In this document: in pieces, positions 21,335 through 32,810 of the stretch
Layout: every line of letters starts with the position of its first letter
How positions within the stretch are numbered: position 1 is the first letter of the stretch
Assembly (NCBI GenBank): GCA_028673005.1
Contig: CM054116.1
Span: 149,107,173 to 149,171,172 of the forward strand
Direction of reading: 5' to 3'
From: Tanypteryx hageni
Taxonomy: Eukaryota; Arthropoda; Insecta; Odonata; Petaluridae
DNA length: 64,000 bases
The notes under the pieces: model-generated
Databases searched by the model: none
The model's input: the letters and a program-made list of their open reading frames with translations, nothing else
What the model was told of the DNA's origin: nothing
Program-made: the position numbers and the translations under genes

Positions 21335-21488
21335 ATGCTCGATCATGTCAAGATGTTAGGGGAGTCTTAGAAAATCTGCAGCTGAAAGCCATTTCCAAAG
21401 TGAGAGTGTACCTGCTTGAGCAGATTTATAAGTTTCGGAAACCTATGGCTAATTACCAAGTCACACAAAATACATTGCTTAAATACAA
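21335..21488 (+). CDS. VPS52: Single exon of VPS52 (GARP/EARP vesicle-tethering subunit)
   Basis: The 154-bp exon has an acceptor TTCCAATTATAG before 21335 and a donor GTAAGT at 21489. It encodes ARSCQDVRGVLENLQ and RVYLLEQIYKFRKPMANYQV, ending in LLKYK. This matches the conserved segment of VPS52, in which the motif FRKPMTNYQ precedes LLKYK. VPS52 is a core subunit of the GARP and EARP complexes, which tether endosome-derived vesicles at the trans-Golgi. The exon is in phase 1 at its start and phase 2 at its end. No neighbouring exon was recognised on either side, although the following 42 kb on the same strand was read. It is either one exon between very long repeat-filled introns or a fragment carried by an element. 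Confidence 0.6.
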
Positions 21489-21489
21489 G

Positions 21490-21990
21490 TAAGTTATTAT
21501 TTAATGCTATAAAATATCACTTTGCAGGTAAGGTATATGGACCCTTGAACTTAAAAAATGGTTTTGAAATTTATTATAAATAATGTATAATTTTTAATAT
21601 ATCAGAATTTATGTAAGTCATTAACAACATTGTTGCCACTTTCAAAGCCGAAACAAATTCTAAAATTTCCAATGCATTAAGCCTGTGGCCCTTATTTTCA
21701 CAATGTAAAATTTTTGAGTGAAAGTCTGAAAAATGTCCATAATCAAGAGGTGTTTTGCAAATTGAGAGGCAGTCCTATTGTTGTAGATGTAGCACTGCCG
21801 ATGTTCTTTTTTCCTTGTTTTAAAATTCTATTTTGTGAACACCACATTTTTCACTGTGAGTCACACGGTCTTTATTGTTACACAACATATGGCTCTAGTT
21901 CACTTGACTAAGGAAAGCTATCCTGTGGGTATCACTAGGGAATAACTTATTCAATCTATGGGATAAGGGTTCAAGAAAGGCCAAAATGCA
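21490..21990. other. Gene-poor stretch downstream of the VPS52 exon
   Basis: AT-rich sequence with no convincing coding match. A short open frame at 21714-21911 has no family features. It is probably VPS52 intron if the exon is genuine. Confidence 0.35.
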
Positions 21991-21999
21991 CAATTTTTT

Positions 22000-22640
22000 G
22001 GGGATGGATCTATCAGAAAGCTGTTGCGGGAAAATCTTGTCAAGAGTGATTTTCTTTAGATTTTTTGGAGAATGTGTTCTATTAGTTTTTCTGGATATCC
22101 ATTATTTAAGCCCAGTGTTTTTATGGTTTGTAATTCTGTAAGAAAGGCATTCTTTTTAAGGGAAGTTTTATAAGTTATGTTATTATGAATGGAACACAGT
22201 GTGCTTATGAGAGATTGGATGAGGCATGAATAATGTTGTCAGTGTGTGTGTGTGTGTGTGTATGTTTTTTCAAGGGTAATGGTTAAATCAAGGGAGTTAA
22301 AGTGGGAATTCACTTGTAGTTCATGCGTTAATGTGATCGAGGGATGCAAAGAATTAAGAATAGAAAGAAAAGAAGCAAGCTGTTTAACAGTATATTTCCA
22401 TGAACAAAGAACATCATCTACATATTGGTACCAATAAATAGCATTGCATATTAATTTATTATTAGATTTAAAAAGATTAATTTCTAGATTATCCATGAAA
22501 ATTTCAACAAAAATGGAAGAAAGGAGAGAACCCATTGCTAAATAACCCTCTTGCTTATAAAGAGTACCATCCAAAATAAAGTAATTTTGATCTAAACATA
22601 ATTTAATCAGGGAAATAATGTCATTCGTTGTTTTAAGGTT
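22000..22640 (-). pseudogene. Penelope-like element reverse transcriptase fragment
   Basis: Minus strand from about 22640: LIKLCLDQNYFILDGTLYKQ and AMGSLLSSIFVEIFMDNLE, then YWYQYVDDVLC (catalytic YVDD at about 22420) and FNSLDLTITLEK. After a (GT)n run the reading resumes with FLTELQTIKTLGLNNGYPEK (about 22085-22150). The AMGS..L motif and the thumb-region NGYP motif are typical of Penelope-like reverse transcriptases. The GIY-YIG domain was not found here. The microsatellite and frame shifts make it a pseudogene. It is a different lineage from the element at 42158-48164. Confidence 0.6.
22242..22262. repeat. (GT)n microsatellite
   Basis: About ten GT units interrupt the Penelope-like coding region. 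Confidence 0.9.
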
Positions 22641-22649
22641 TCATTTAGT

Positions 22650-23590
22650 TTGAAGGAGATTTCTTAAGATTTAAAGCATGTCTTTAATCAGGATACTGGG
22701 GATCCTACACAGATCATATTGTCACCTTCATACATTGTAGTAGAAGTAGAAGATATATTATTTTGAATGAAAACACCTGAGTTGCCGAGATGGCAGGTTT
22801 GAAAGAGGACAAAATTGAAGTGGAAGTTTGAGAAGATGATTTTATGAGCTATTCTGAAAGTTTGTCTGATTTGGATATTACAACATCCTTTTGTGGCGTG
22901 GTTTGTGAGACATATGACTGTAGTAGACCTTCTTAACACCCACAGGGTTAAATGAAATCTGTGCACTCTGGATGCTGGTTGGCAGGATATATATAAACGC
23001 ACACCTCACTTTTCAAAATAGAATGTTATACTCCTGCATGAGAGAACTAAAGAAAGAAGGAAAATTCAAATACTTGTGGATAAGAAATGACTCCATCTAT
23101 ATTCATAGAGAGGATGGGAATATGACAATGACAATAGCCAACTTGTCAGATTTAGAGAAATTTTTATAACAAACATCTATATTCATGGCTCAAATTTCTG
23201 TCGTTGGCTAATTAGTATAAGGGTAAAATATCAAAGGTCAATCTCAACTCTCAATTTGTTAAATACTCATGATTTTTTCTGTTATTGTTGAGTGATGATG
23301 TCAAGAAAAATGGCAGCTAATTTATTTATGTTTGTGGCTAGGAAATGTTTTCTGTCTTCCAGTTATTACCATGGGAAGCAATCAAACCGTGTCTACTTTC
23401 TCAATTTGGTTTTTTATTTGTTAATTAATTCGGATATCTGTTGTTGCTGTCGGTATTTGGTGGAATATCTCTGTTAGATGTGATATTTTTTGTCATACTG
23501 CTTTTGGGCTTTGGGAACTGCACCTATGGTATTTGCCTGCCCAGAACTATTGCATTGTTTAAAATAACTTTCCCTTTTCTTCCTTTTCCA
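22650..23590. other. No recognised gene
   Basis: Several short open frames, none with family features. No repeat structure was recognised. Confidence 0.35.
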
Positions 23591-23599
23591 TCTTTTCCA

Positions 23600-25830
23600 A
23601 ATGGCTAATCTGAAAATATGCCACATTAATGCGCAGTCATTAGTCGCAATTTTGGTGAATTTAATGGCTTTTTTAGCAAGAACTTTTTCCACCTTATAGC
23701 TATATCCGAATCATGGCTTAAGTCTGTAGTAAGTTCAGAGGAGGTTGTATTGATTGACTACTCACTATACCGAAGAGATAGAGAGGGAATAGCAGGAGGT
23801 GGAGTGGCAGTAAATGTACATCATAGCTTGTCAGCTCAGTGCATCATCACCCATTCACTCTTTCCGGCCTGAATATTTGCTGTTAGAAATTAGTTGCGAA
23901 AGAAGTAAAGTTCTTTTTATGGTAGCTTATCAACCATCAAAGATTGGTTTTTTCAAAGATTTGGAAAATGACTTGTTTCATTTCATACCACTCTATGAAA
24001 ACATAATTACTGCTGGAGACTTTAATGTTGACTACTACAGAAAGAATGCTGATCAAACATATTTATGTAAACTTTTCTTCTCCTTAAATTTATATGTAGT
24101 TCCACTTAGTGCGACTCACCACTTAGCAAGGAGCAGCACATGGTTGGACCTGATTATCACAGACGACTCCGAGATGGTTACTTCATCTGGTCAATTTCCT
24201 GTTGGTTTCCTCTCCTGTCATCAACTCATTTACATAACATATGATATTCAAGTCCCCTTAGTAGTACGTCCTCCCCTTATGTGTCATAATATTAAAAATA
24301 TCAATACGGTAAGTCTAGAAAATGACTTACAATCTCTGCCATGGAACTTAATTTTTTCAGTGGAGTGTATTGATAAAAAATCCAAAATTTTGTGCTCCAA
24401 TCTAATTGGTTTGCTTGATAAGCACGCACCGATGAAAATTCACAGGAGTAAATATAGCTCTGCCCCATGGTTAACAACTGACATTCGCCTTTTAATGCAT
24501 GACAGAGGATGTTCATTAGAACAAAAAATGTGAAAGTCCATGATCGGTATAAGAAGTTGCGTAATAAAGTAAATTCACTGGTTAGAAGTGCTAAAAACAA
24601 GTTCCTTCTTGATAAATTCAAAACGTTAAAAGACCCTCGTGCTCTGTGGCCAGAACTCCGAAGGTATGGAATAGTGCAATCAACAAAACAAACTGGCCCT
24701 ATGCCAGCAATAGATGAATTAAATACCTTTTTTGCGACTAGACCTACTTCAATTTCACATGACCCACTGTTTGTGATTGATCCACTAATACCTTTTAATG
24801 AGGAAAACTTTTATTTTACTTTCCCTTCTCCTGATATCATGTTAAAACAAATAAACAAAGTAAAATCTAATGCCATTGTTCTAATGCCATTGGTCCTGAC
24901 GAGATACCAATGAAATTCATAAGACAGGGTTTAAACGTTCTTTTCCCAGTCTTACTTCATATACTATATGAGTACTCTTTGCAAAACTCTTATTTTCCAT
25001 CTCTCTGGAAGAAGGCCTATATATGCCCTATTCCCAAACAATCTAATCCCCAAAGTGGATCGGACTATCGGCCAATCTCCATTCTTTTTACATTATCCAA
25101 ACCTTTAGAAAGAATAGTCTTCTCTCAGATCACAGATTACCTAACGGAGAAAAATTTTCTTCACCCTTTTCAATCGGGTTTTCACCCCTCCTGTAGTACA
25201 CAAATAGCTTTGCTTAAAATAACGGATGATATTAGACAAAATATCAACAAGAAAGCTTACCATGTTAGTGCTTTTTGACTTCAAAAAAGCTTTTGACACG
25301 ATTTATCACACTCGACTCATTAAGAAGTTAAAGAGCCTGAAGCTCTCTGCTAGTGCTCTAAATTGGTTCCAATCTTATTTGAGTGAAAGGGAACAGGCGG
25401 TGAAGGCAGACGATGGTGTCATTTCCAGTTGGAAATCCATTCCTACAGGCCTCCCTCAGGGATCAATTTTGTCACCCTTCCCTTATTATTCGCTGTTTTC
25501 CTAATGGACTTGCCTTCACGTCTGCAGCACTGCCAATACCATCTTTACGCATACGACCTTCAGATATATTTCACGTTTACCCCTTCCACTTTGAATCCTG
25601 CGATTGGAAAAGTAAATGAGTATGTAGACAGAATATGTTTATCGGCAACTATAAATAAATTGAACATTACCCTCTTAAAAACTAAAGCGATTATTGTGGG
25701 CAGCTCTTACTTTGTTAAAAATCTTGCTGTAGATATTCCTAAAATTGTCTTAGAAAATTTTTACGTTGATTATTCATCATCGGTCCTTGATCTAGGGTTA
25801 ATAATATACCAGACACTTTCCTGGTATAGG
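23600..25830 (+). pseudogene. Non-LTR retrotransposon of the CR1/Jockey group, frameshifted
   Basis: Plus-strand pieces in order. Endonuclease: LKICHINAQSLVA (about 23605), AISESWLKS, YSLYRRDREG..GGGVAV (about 23757-23812), AGDFNVDYYRK (about 24015), WLDLIITDDSE and the degraded SCHQLIY. Reverse transcriptase: PIPKQSNPQSGSDYRPISI (about 25030), FQSGFHPSCST, FDFKKAFDTIYHTRL (motif A, about 25270), GLPQGSILSP (about 25450) and YAYDLQIY (about 25545). The last stands where the catalytic YADD should be, so one metal-binding Asp is lost. At least five frameshifts are present. The 3' end stops at about 25830 inside the thumb region, where unrelated sequence begins. No target duplication was identified. 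Confidence 0.7.
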
Positions 25831-26094
25831 TTGACCGGACTCAAAAGAACCTGCGCCGTAGCTTACCCCTCCAATTGGCGCAGCCCCTCTTTTTTCCCCT
25901 TTCCACACTGCAGCGGCAGCTTCAGTCAGTTTCAGCGCGCATATTTGAACGTTTCGATCTCCCCGGTATCTTCCTCTTTGAAGTTTTTGTTGATTGTTGA
26001 TAGTATTTGTTATTTTTATTGTTGCTATTGTTATTCGGCATTTCGTTGTTTCTTTAGTTTTTCTTTATTTGTTATTTTTGTGGTTATTGTTGTT

Positions 26095-26290
26095 TTTGAA
26101 TGAAATTGCATCTTCATTAAGAAGTACGCCCGTTTTCGGGAGACCATTGATAGGACAAGCACGGGAGATTGTGTACAAAGTGGCTACTTTCTTACGGGAT
26201 AGCAAATATATCGGTCTCAAATACAGCGTAGTGGAGAGCACAAGTACGGCTACTGGAGTATCTAGTTCCATGAATTTACTTGTGAATTTT
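26095..26290 (+). pseudogene. HTH-type N-terminal fragment of a transposase-like protein
   Basis: The plus-strand reading GRPLIGQAREIVYKVATFLR followed by TATGVSSSMN resembles the N-terminal helix-turn-helix region of arthropod proteins that begin with a QxREIVxxVxxFM block and carry a DDE_3-type domain. No downstream catalytic region follows. The assignment rests on one short block. Confidence 0.35.
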
Positions 26291-26805
26291 CCTCACGTAT
26301 TTTCATTTGGTCCCTACAGCTGAGGCTTCCTTTTATTCTCATATAAAAGAGATTCAGTCCCTTCAACTGAGCCACCTTATAATCTTAAAAAAAGTACCGA
26401 TTCTGAAAGGTTCTAAATATGAGAACATTCACGCACAGCACAATGTAACCTCTCGCTAATGGCAAATAATTTTCACTATTTTAACTCATCCTGGCTCCTG
26501 TGCCTACGCTTTATGCCAGGATTTCTTTCGTTTATTTGTTTATGGCCCCTCCTTTTCAATAGCTAGAATGGCACGTGTTTCAGCCTTTTAGAATTCGCAG
26601 TTTATTGGTTTTTTTTTTGGGTTCAGAGGACATCTGGAACGCAGCGTCGGAATGTGTTTCGGAAAGTCTTTTTCATTTTATACATATTTCTCCTGGCAAT
26701 GGTGAATGAATTCTTTATTAATTGTGGCATTAATTTTATTACCAATCTAATTAAAAAATACTTACAATATTTCATGGAATAATATCTGCGTACATTATAA
26801 ATATT

Positions 26806-26823
26806 ATATATATATATATATAT
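26806..26823. repeat. (TA)n microsatellite
   Basis: About nine TA units in AT-rich sequence. Confidence 0.9.
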
Positions 26824-26919
26824 TTTTTTCAGAAATTTGGAAATGAAAGAAAATAAATATATTCATTAATTTTTTATTATTAATAAAAATATACTTTCAC
26901 TTGTAGATGAAATCTAATC

Positions 26920-28835
26920 TCTGTTTCTTCTTTACAAATTCAGTGATAACCAAGTCATTGTATTTCCCACGGGATCACAGGGTTTCTATTGCCATTAATG
27001 CAAGGCTTGTCAGCCTTTCATTCCCCATACTGTTTTATTTATGATCTTTTATATGAGCTAAACCTGAAAAGCTAGATTCGACGCTCACCATTGTACTTGG
27101 CAACATCAAAACTAATGCACAGAGCTTGTATGTTTCTTCAAAGTTAAATTTCAGCTCATTTGATAAATAATGGAAAATATTTATCACAGTTTTTGAACTG
27201 AAGTCACGTGAGCTATATATTACAGAGAGTTCACTTTTTAGCTGAATGAAATCAAAATGCTGACCATAGCATAATTTTATAGAATTGAAACATTCATGAG
27301 GAAAACTCTCCGCATAATTTTGAAAATTTTCAGAAACTAAAAGTTCAAAAAATTTAATTTTTCTATGGGAGGCAAATCAGGTCTGCAATTGCATGATTAG
27401 CACATCAAAAATTTCACAGAACAATTGTTCAAAATAAATGTCAATTTCATTTCGGCGTTTCTTAGGAGGCTTTCCTACAAGCTGAACAACATGTTTATAC
27501 ACAGTTTCAAAGTTGTTTCTCTGTTTATGAATGCAATGGCACTTTCAACTCTTACAGCACATTGTGTTATATCCATATCACCCTTCTGAAGCACGTCAAA
27601 CATAACATCAGTATGGTAAAAAATTATGTAGTGAATTTCCAATTGAAATAAAAAATCAAAGTTTGTTAAATTACAAAGAAGTCCCTGGCACTTGGGAACG
27701 GATTCATCATCCTAATCATCAGAATTGTCTCTAATTGTTTCAAATAGTTTAATCAATAAATCACAGTAATCATGCGCAATGTTTACAAGTCGCGATTGAA
27801 AACACCAACGTACTGTGCTGACTCTAGGGAATCGCTTGCCAACCATTAAATCAAGCAATTATATTCTCTTAGGAGAATTGGAGAAGAACACTGCATACTC
27901 ATTAAAGTCGGGAAGAACACTCTGCATGCGCTGATCTGCTTGAACACTTGCTTGAGGACCAGGTTGAGATGATGTACCGAGCGATGAACAAATAAAGTGG
28001 AAGGGTATTTCTCCTTCACCTTTGCCTGCAGACCGTTCAGCTCTCCTGCCATTATAGCAGCGCCATCATAACCCTGACCCACCAACTTTTTACCACAGAC
28101 TAATTTATCTAGCTGATTATCAACATGGACGAACAGTGTTTGCCTTTTTATCAGCACTCACATCAGTAAATCCCACAGAACGTTCTAACACTTCACCTTC
28201 TACATTACAATATCGAAACACAGTTGATAATTGCAACTTGTTAGTAACGTCTGAAGTTTCATCAACCAAAATAGAAACAAATTTTGATGAATTTATTTCA
28301 CGTTGAATTTCATTTATGATGACAATCCCTATAGCCTCGATTAAATTGTTTTGAATGTGTTTTGAGAGACCACTGGCACTAGCATTATTAAAATGTTCAC
28401 AGAGGTGAGCATCATAGTCTTTCAGGAACATGGTAAACTCAATATTATTCTCTTGATTCACTGAACTCTCTGTCTCGTCGTGGCCATGAAAAGCAAGTTC
28501 TTGCTTACCTAGCAGACATACAATGTTAATTAGAGATCGTAGAACTTCCCTATTTTTTTACTTTCTTGTTATTATTTAGAGTATCTAAGCGGCACTGACT
28601 GTTCAACAAAAAAATCAACCCTTGATTTCCCAAAGTTGTGTAAATCCCGACATGCACGCATATGTATTTTACTCATGCTATGCCATTTTATCGCATTCGT
28701 CAGATTGTTTAAATCAGCGTAGCCACTAGTGTTCCATATACTTCTCTTGACTGAAATTAAAATGCATGGCCAACAAAACAGTCTATTTATTGTAGAACAT
28801 CCAGTAATCCAGGGGTGGAAATTATAAGTAGTCAC
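26920..28835 (-). pseudogene. hAT-type transposase-like (ZMYM1-like) pseudogene
   Basis: Minus strand from 28835: a TTF-type zinc domain (HPWITGCSTINRLFCWPCIL, then WHSMSKIHMRACRDL). Next come FVSILVDETSDVTNKLQLS (28120-28461, first catalytic-type Asp), GQGYDGAAIMAGELNGLQ and VHHLNLVLKQ (27846-28157), and NRLVN-type linkers. The hAT dimerisation block VESSFSGLAHIKDH is at about 27060, and the reading ends near 26920. All domains are in the expected order, so this was a full-length copy of roughly 640 codons. Stops and small indels near 28140, 27720, 27390 and 27030 break it. Such genes derive from hAT transposons. No terminal repeats were recognised. Confidence 0.7.
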
Positions 28836-30330
28836 GCAAAATCAACGAGTTATACTTCCCTTAGAAAAAGTAAGTTGCGGGAGCTTTCCAGCTTGAACGA
28901 TTTAATTTTTAGTTGCAAAATCTTGATTACTTGAAAACGATTTCACCAACAATTTTTGTATTATGCACTGTTCATTATCCCCACACATTTTTGGGATAAA
29001 AAGTAAGAAGGGTTTAATTAAAGGAACATACACTAAAAATAAACACCATATAAACCACATGGAAGCAACAGAACTGCTAAACATAGAAACATCTGAGTAT
29101 ATGTAAACCATGTAAACCATTAATTTCCCAATAGATGGACACAGAAAACCATATTTTCATGTCACCAGCTCCATTGTATTATTGGTAGAAATTTCCCGCA
29201 GCACTGAGAAGCAGTTCAAATTCTGCTTACTTTCTCGCCAATGGGCACACATATGCCCTCCCCACTTTTCCCCACTCTCTCATCTGCATGCATATAACCA
29301 CCAGAGAAGCAGAACCGAAACTGCTTCTTGCTGCCCTGCTTAATAACAGTTGAGTAATGCCAGGTGCGATCTAGTTAGTAGAAATTCATTTAATTTACAA
29401 AAATGTAAAATATTTGTTTACCAATTTTGAAATAGTAACCAAATTTATTTAAAGCAAATAAAAATGTTTGCTTTGTTGTTGTACCAGGCAAGCAGTACTT
29501 GCGTTGCTTGCAATGACCGACCGTTCCTGATGCTCCTATTACATGTATGTGGGTTGAGACAGCAATTGAATCTCGAAGTTTAACAATGACGTGGTCGTCA
29601 AGGCAACATCCCGTTTAAAAGCTGATATTTTCCCAAAATATCTTATTTAAATTTTTAATATGAGATATTTAGAACGGTAGGTGGAAAAAGATGAAATAAT
29701 AAGAAACTTCATTAATTTTCCTAAAACAGTATAAATTTGTAGATCGTACTTCAATTTTATTCTAATTTTAAATTTCAAAAGAATATAAGCCTACCCTTTA
29801 AAAATTCACTTTTTACGTGTTATCGTACAGAAAATGGAAATCGCCCCCCTGGAGTTGAAACCGGATCTTTTTTCATATTTTTTTCGTCTTTTTTATATCT
29901 GAATCAAACATTCCTGCGAAATTTCAACCGTCCACCTAATCGGGAACTATGTTGAAAACGTGTTAAAAAGTGCCATTGATAACATCAGTGTCTCACACAG
30001 ACAGAACAGACAGATCTGGAAAAATATTTCTAAGATTCAATTAAATATAATAAATAAGTTCTAAAAATTTGATTAAAATATGTTGATTAGTTTCCAAATT
30101 ACTGTAGGTAATATAAAGTGATACACAATGTAACAACAATAGGGTCAAAACTGGCTAATTGAGGTATTTAAATTGGGCCGGGAGGGGATTAAAAAGTCAA
30201 CTTTTCTAAGCTTTCTACTTATTGGCTCTATTGACATATCAGGGGATGAACAAAATATTTTACATTTGCGTTACTTGAAAGGTAGCAAAATAAGTCATTT
30301 TTGTCCTTAGAAAATGCTTTTGCAGATGAT
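28836..30330. other. Gene-poor stretch with a dispersed repeat
   Basis: 29560-29960 is a copy of the repeat also found at 34868-35290. 29180-29340 holds AAGCAG-containing inverted motifs that could belong to the end of the neighbouring hAT element. No gene was recognised. Confidence 0.35.
29560..29960 (+). repeat. Dispersed repeat, copy 1
   Basis: It shares, in the same order as 34868-35290, GTTTAACAATG, CAACATCCC, TTTTTACGTGTTATC/GTACGTGTTATC, CCCCTGGAGT and a 3' ATTTTCGTC block. The copies are roughly 70-80 percent similar by eye. Confidence 0.6.
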
Positions 30331-30339
30331 TATATGAGT

Positions 30340-30640
30340 GCCCTCCAGAAACAGAAATCAAGATTCTATCAGAACTGATGTCAGGAAACCGCCTTGTAGG
30401 TATAGGAACTGATGGTGCAAGTTCCATGATATGAGAACATAATGGATTAATGACAAAACTGTCATAGCTGGACGGATTAACCCATTTGCTGGGCATCCAC
30501 TGCATTACACATAGGCTAAACCTGGCTGTCCTTAGTTGCATAAAAAGTGTAAAATATCTTGAACAGATTGATCATGTCTTACATTAGTCACACAATGAAA
30601 GTTCTACAGAAAATCTCCAATGAGGATGAGGGAATTGTAG
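30340..30640 (+). pseudogene. hAT transposase-like fragment
   Basis: Plus strand: LVGIGTDGASSMI, stop, EHNGLMTKLS, stop, LLGIHCITHRLNLAVLSCIK and SVKYLEQIDHVL. The GIGTDGASSM and H..HRLNLAV blocks are the central part of hAT-derived proteins of the SCAND3/ZNF862 type. Two stops and a lack of flanking domains show a short dead piece. It abuts the piggyBac remnant at 30745. Confidence 0.6.
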
Positions 30641-30744
30641 TGTTAGTCACAAACCTTGGAGTCTGAACTCTTATAACCAGTAGTAAGCTGTAGTGAGCTC
30701 GCAAGGGCCTATTGTTAATTTTTTTTAAATTTGCAAGCCTATTG

Positions 30745-31872
30745 TTAACCCTTAAGAGGTCGCGCATGGTCGAAAAGACCGGGTGGGTTACATTACTAAA
30801 ATTTTTAAACCTCTCAGCATCACTTTATCTCTGGCCTTCTAAGTACCTTATTTTTTGTCCATTATGTATCATATGACGAATTTGTAGGGCTCTCCGATTA
30901 AGCTTTATTTATTTACATTGTGGTTTTCCCCTACTGCACATCGGATTTTTCTGATCGAATACTAAATAGGTCGTGCATGGTTTAAAAGACCAGGTTCTCT
31001 ATCAGTATTCTAATGCGCGAATATTTTATACTCCCAATATGGAGATTTATGTAGTAAACAGCCTGACGGTCCTTTCGAAGTAGATAACAGCCCACAGAAT
31101 GTTGTGCAAAGATTGATACGTCCAACTTCAGGATCCGGTCGCAGTGTAACTGTAGATAAATGGTTCTGCTCTATTCCTCTCGCCATCCATCTCCTAATAA
31201 CAATAGGTGAACACTTGTTGGCGCATAAAAAAAATTAATGGGAATAATCGTAAATACTAAATACCGTGAACCTCATAGCAGCCTATTTGGGTTTGGAAGC
31301 TCATGTACACTTTGTCTTACGTTCCAAAGAAAAATAAAGTAGTCATGATGTTGTCTTCAATACACATTGATGATAAAATCGATGAAGATACTGGTATTGC
31401 AGCGAAATTCTTACATTTTATAACACAACCAAAGGAGGAGGTGACACAGTTGATCAGCTAAAAGGAATTAATTCTGTAGCTAGGAAAAGTTGTCTTTGTC
31501 CACTTACTGTATTTTATGCGCTAATAAATATAGCTGGAATCAATAAATTTATTATACTTGAAAGTAACATAGAAAATAAAATGAACCGCAGGGCTTTTTT
31601 GAAAACACTTCCAAAAGAACTATTTGAAAATACGTGCTGCATCAGAAAATATGCCTCGGAGCCTATAAGTAAAAATCAGGAGGTTGGTAGGAATTTCTGA
31701 AGGAGAAACTGAAGCACAGAGGATCAGGAAGATGTGTCTTTTGCTCCTGGAAAAAATCGGGAATACCCGTTCGTGCTGTGTAACATGCTCAAAATATATT
31801 TGTAGAGAGGACACCATTACTTTATGTGTCGATTGTTCTCGAGTTCAAGATGACGAAGATGACGATTATTAA
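30745..31872 (+). pseudogene. piggyBac-like remnant with left TTAA end
   Basis: TTAA at 30745-30748 begins TTAACCCTTAAGAGGTCGCG. A repeated motif follows (CGCATGGTCGAAAAGACC at about 30762; CGTGCATGGTTTAAAAGACC at about 30971). After a large internal deletion the transposase resumes. Its pieces are WFCSIPLAIHLL (about 31160), VPKKNKVVMMLSSIHIDDKI (about 31325), TTKGGDTVDQL-type sequence with one Val between GG and D (about 31427) and FYALINIAGINKFI. The C-terminal cysteine domain CCVTCSKYICRED ends at 31872. Two frameshifts lie near 31420 and 31690. The N-terminal domain and the first catalytic Asp are gone. No right TTAA end was recognised. Confidence 0.65.
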
Positions 31873-31954
31873 ATGTTTTATAAAAAAACTTGTTTTACCG
31901 CACTGTCTCGAGTTCAATTTTCATTTTAACGTTAACTTTTTTAAGCATTGTAAT

Positions 31955-31958
<4 letters not shown>

Positions 31959-31990
<32 letters not shown>
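31959..31990. repeat. (TA)n microsatellite
   Basis: Sixteen TA units just downstream of the piggyBac remnant. Confidence 0.9.
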
Positions 31991-31991
<1 letters not shown>

Positions 31992-32279
31992 CTTTCATCT
32001 CTTAAACTGTTGGATGGATTTTATTTAAATTACTAGCAAATATATCCAGAGTTTCTCGGATTTTTCAATCAAGACACAATAATATGAAGAAGATTTGAGA
32101 ATAAATGAAGTATTTAAACCAAGTTATTTTTTATTATAATATTTGTTGGTATACAATATTTCTTGTCTTCCCATCTTTTTCTTAAATAAATAATTTTTCC
32201 TGTATCCTTCTCTAGACATAGCTATATATAATTATCCATGAGCAAAGCAGTCATATGAAAATTCAACACCTGCAACTTT

Positions 32280-32560
32280 AAAAGACTGCCTTTGTCCAAC
32301 AAGGGGAGGACCCGTACGTGGGGTCACGGATTTTACTGAAACTTGGTAGGTACGTAGCGCAAGACGCCAGGATCACAACCAACCCCCCTTTTGGGCATAT
32401 ATGATCAGTAGTTTTTATGCAAATTGCGTTCAAATTTCGCAATTTTGACAGGCGCCCGATAAAGTCACTTACGACGGCTTGGTTCTTCATCGTAAGTCGT
32501 AGCCTAGCGCTAGCGAGCTGGGCTATCAATTCCAAGGTTTGGAGTTCGCTACCATTTTCG
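32280..32560. repeat. Repeat-like block with possible tRNA-related head
   Basis: A GC-richer block in AT-rich surroundings. The part 32505-32556 has GTAGC/GCTAC ends, a GCTAGCGAGCTGG A-box-like motif and a degenerate B-box. It could be a tRNA-derived SINE, but the cloverleaf is not convincing. Confidence 0.25.
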
Positions 32561-32810
32561 GTCACTTTTTTTTCCTCTCTTATTTTATTATTCCTGTTTT
32601 CCTTTTTCGCGGTTAAGTTTTACTCGGTATCCACAATCACTTTTTAATTTTTTTCATCACTACATTTTTGTTTTTGGAATTTTTCACATATTCTCTTGTT
32701 CACCGCATGGCAGACATGCTAGAATTTACTGTCAGATCAGATCTTCTTTCATTGATCTCTGTATACGTTTTAACTAATATTTATATTCATATTACATGGT
32801 AAAAAAATCC

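Noticed and set aside
32505..32556. tRNA gene or SINE head
   Set aside because: The end stems pair, but the B-box is too degenerate and no cloverleaf can be drawn with confidence. Kept only as a weak repeat feature.
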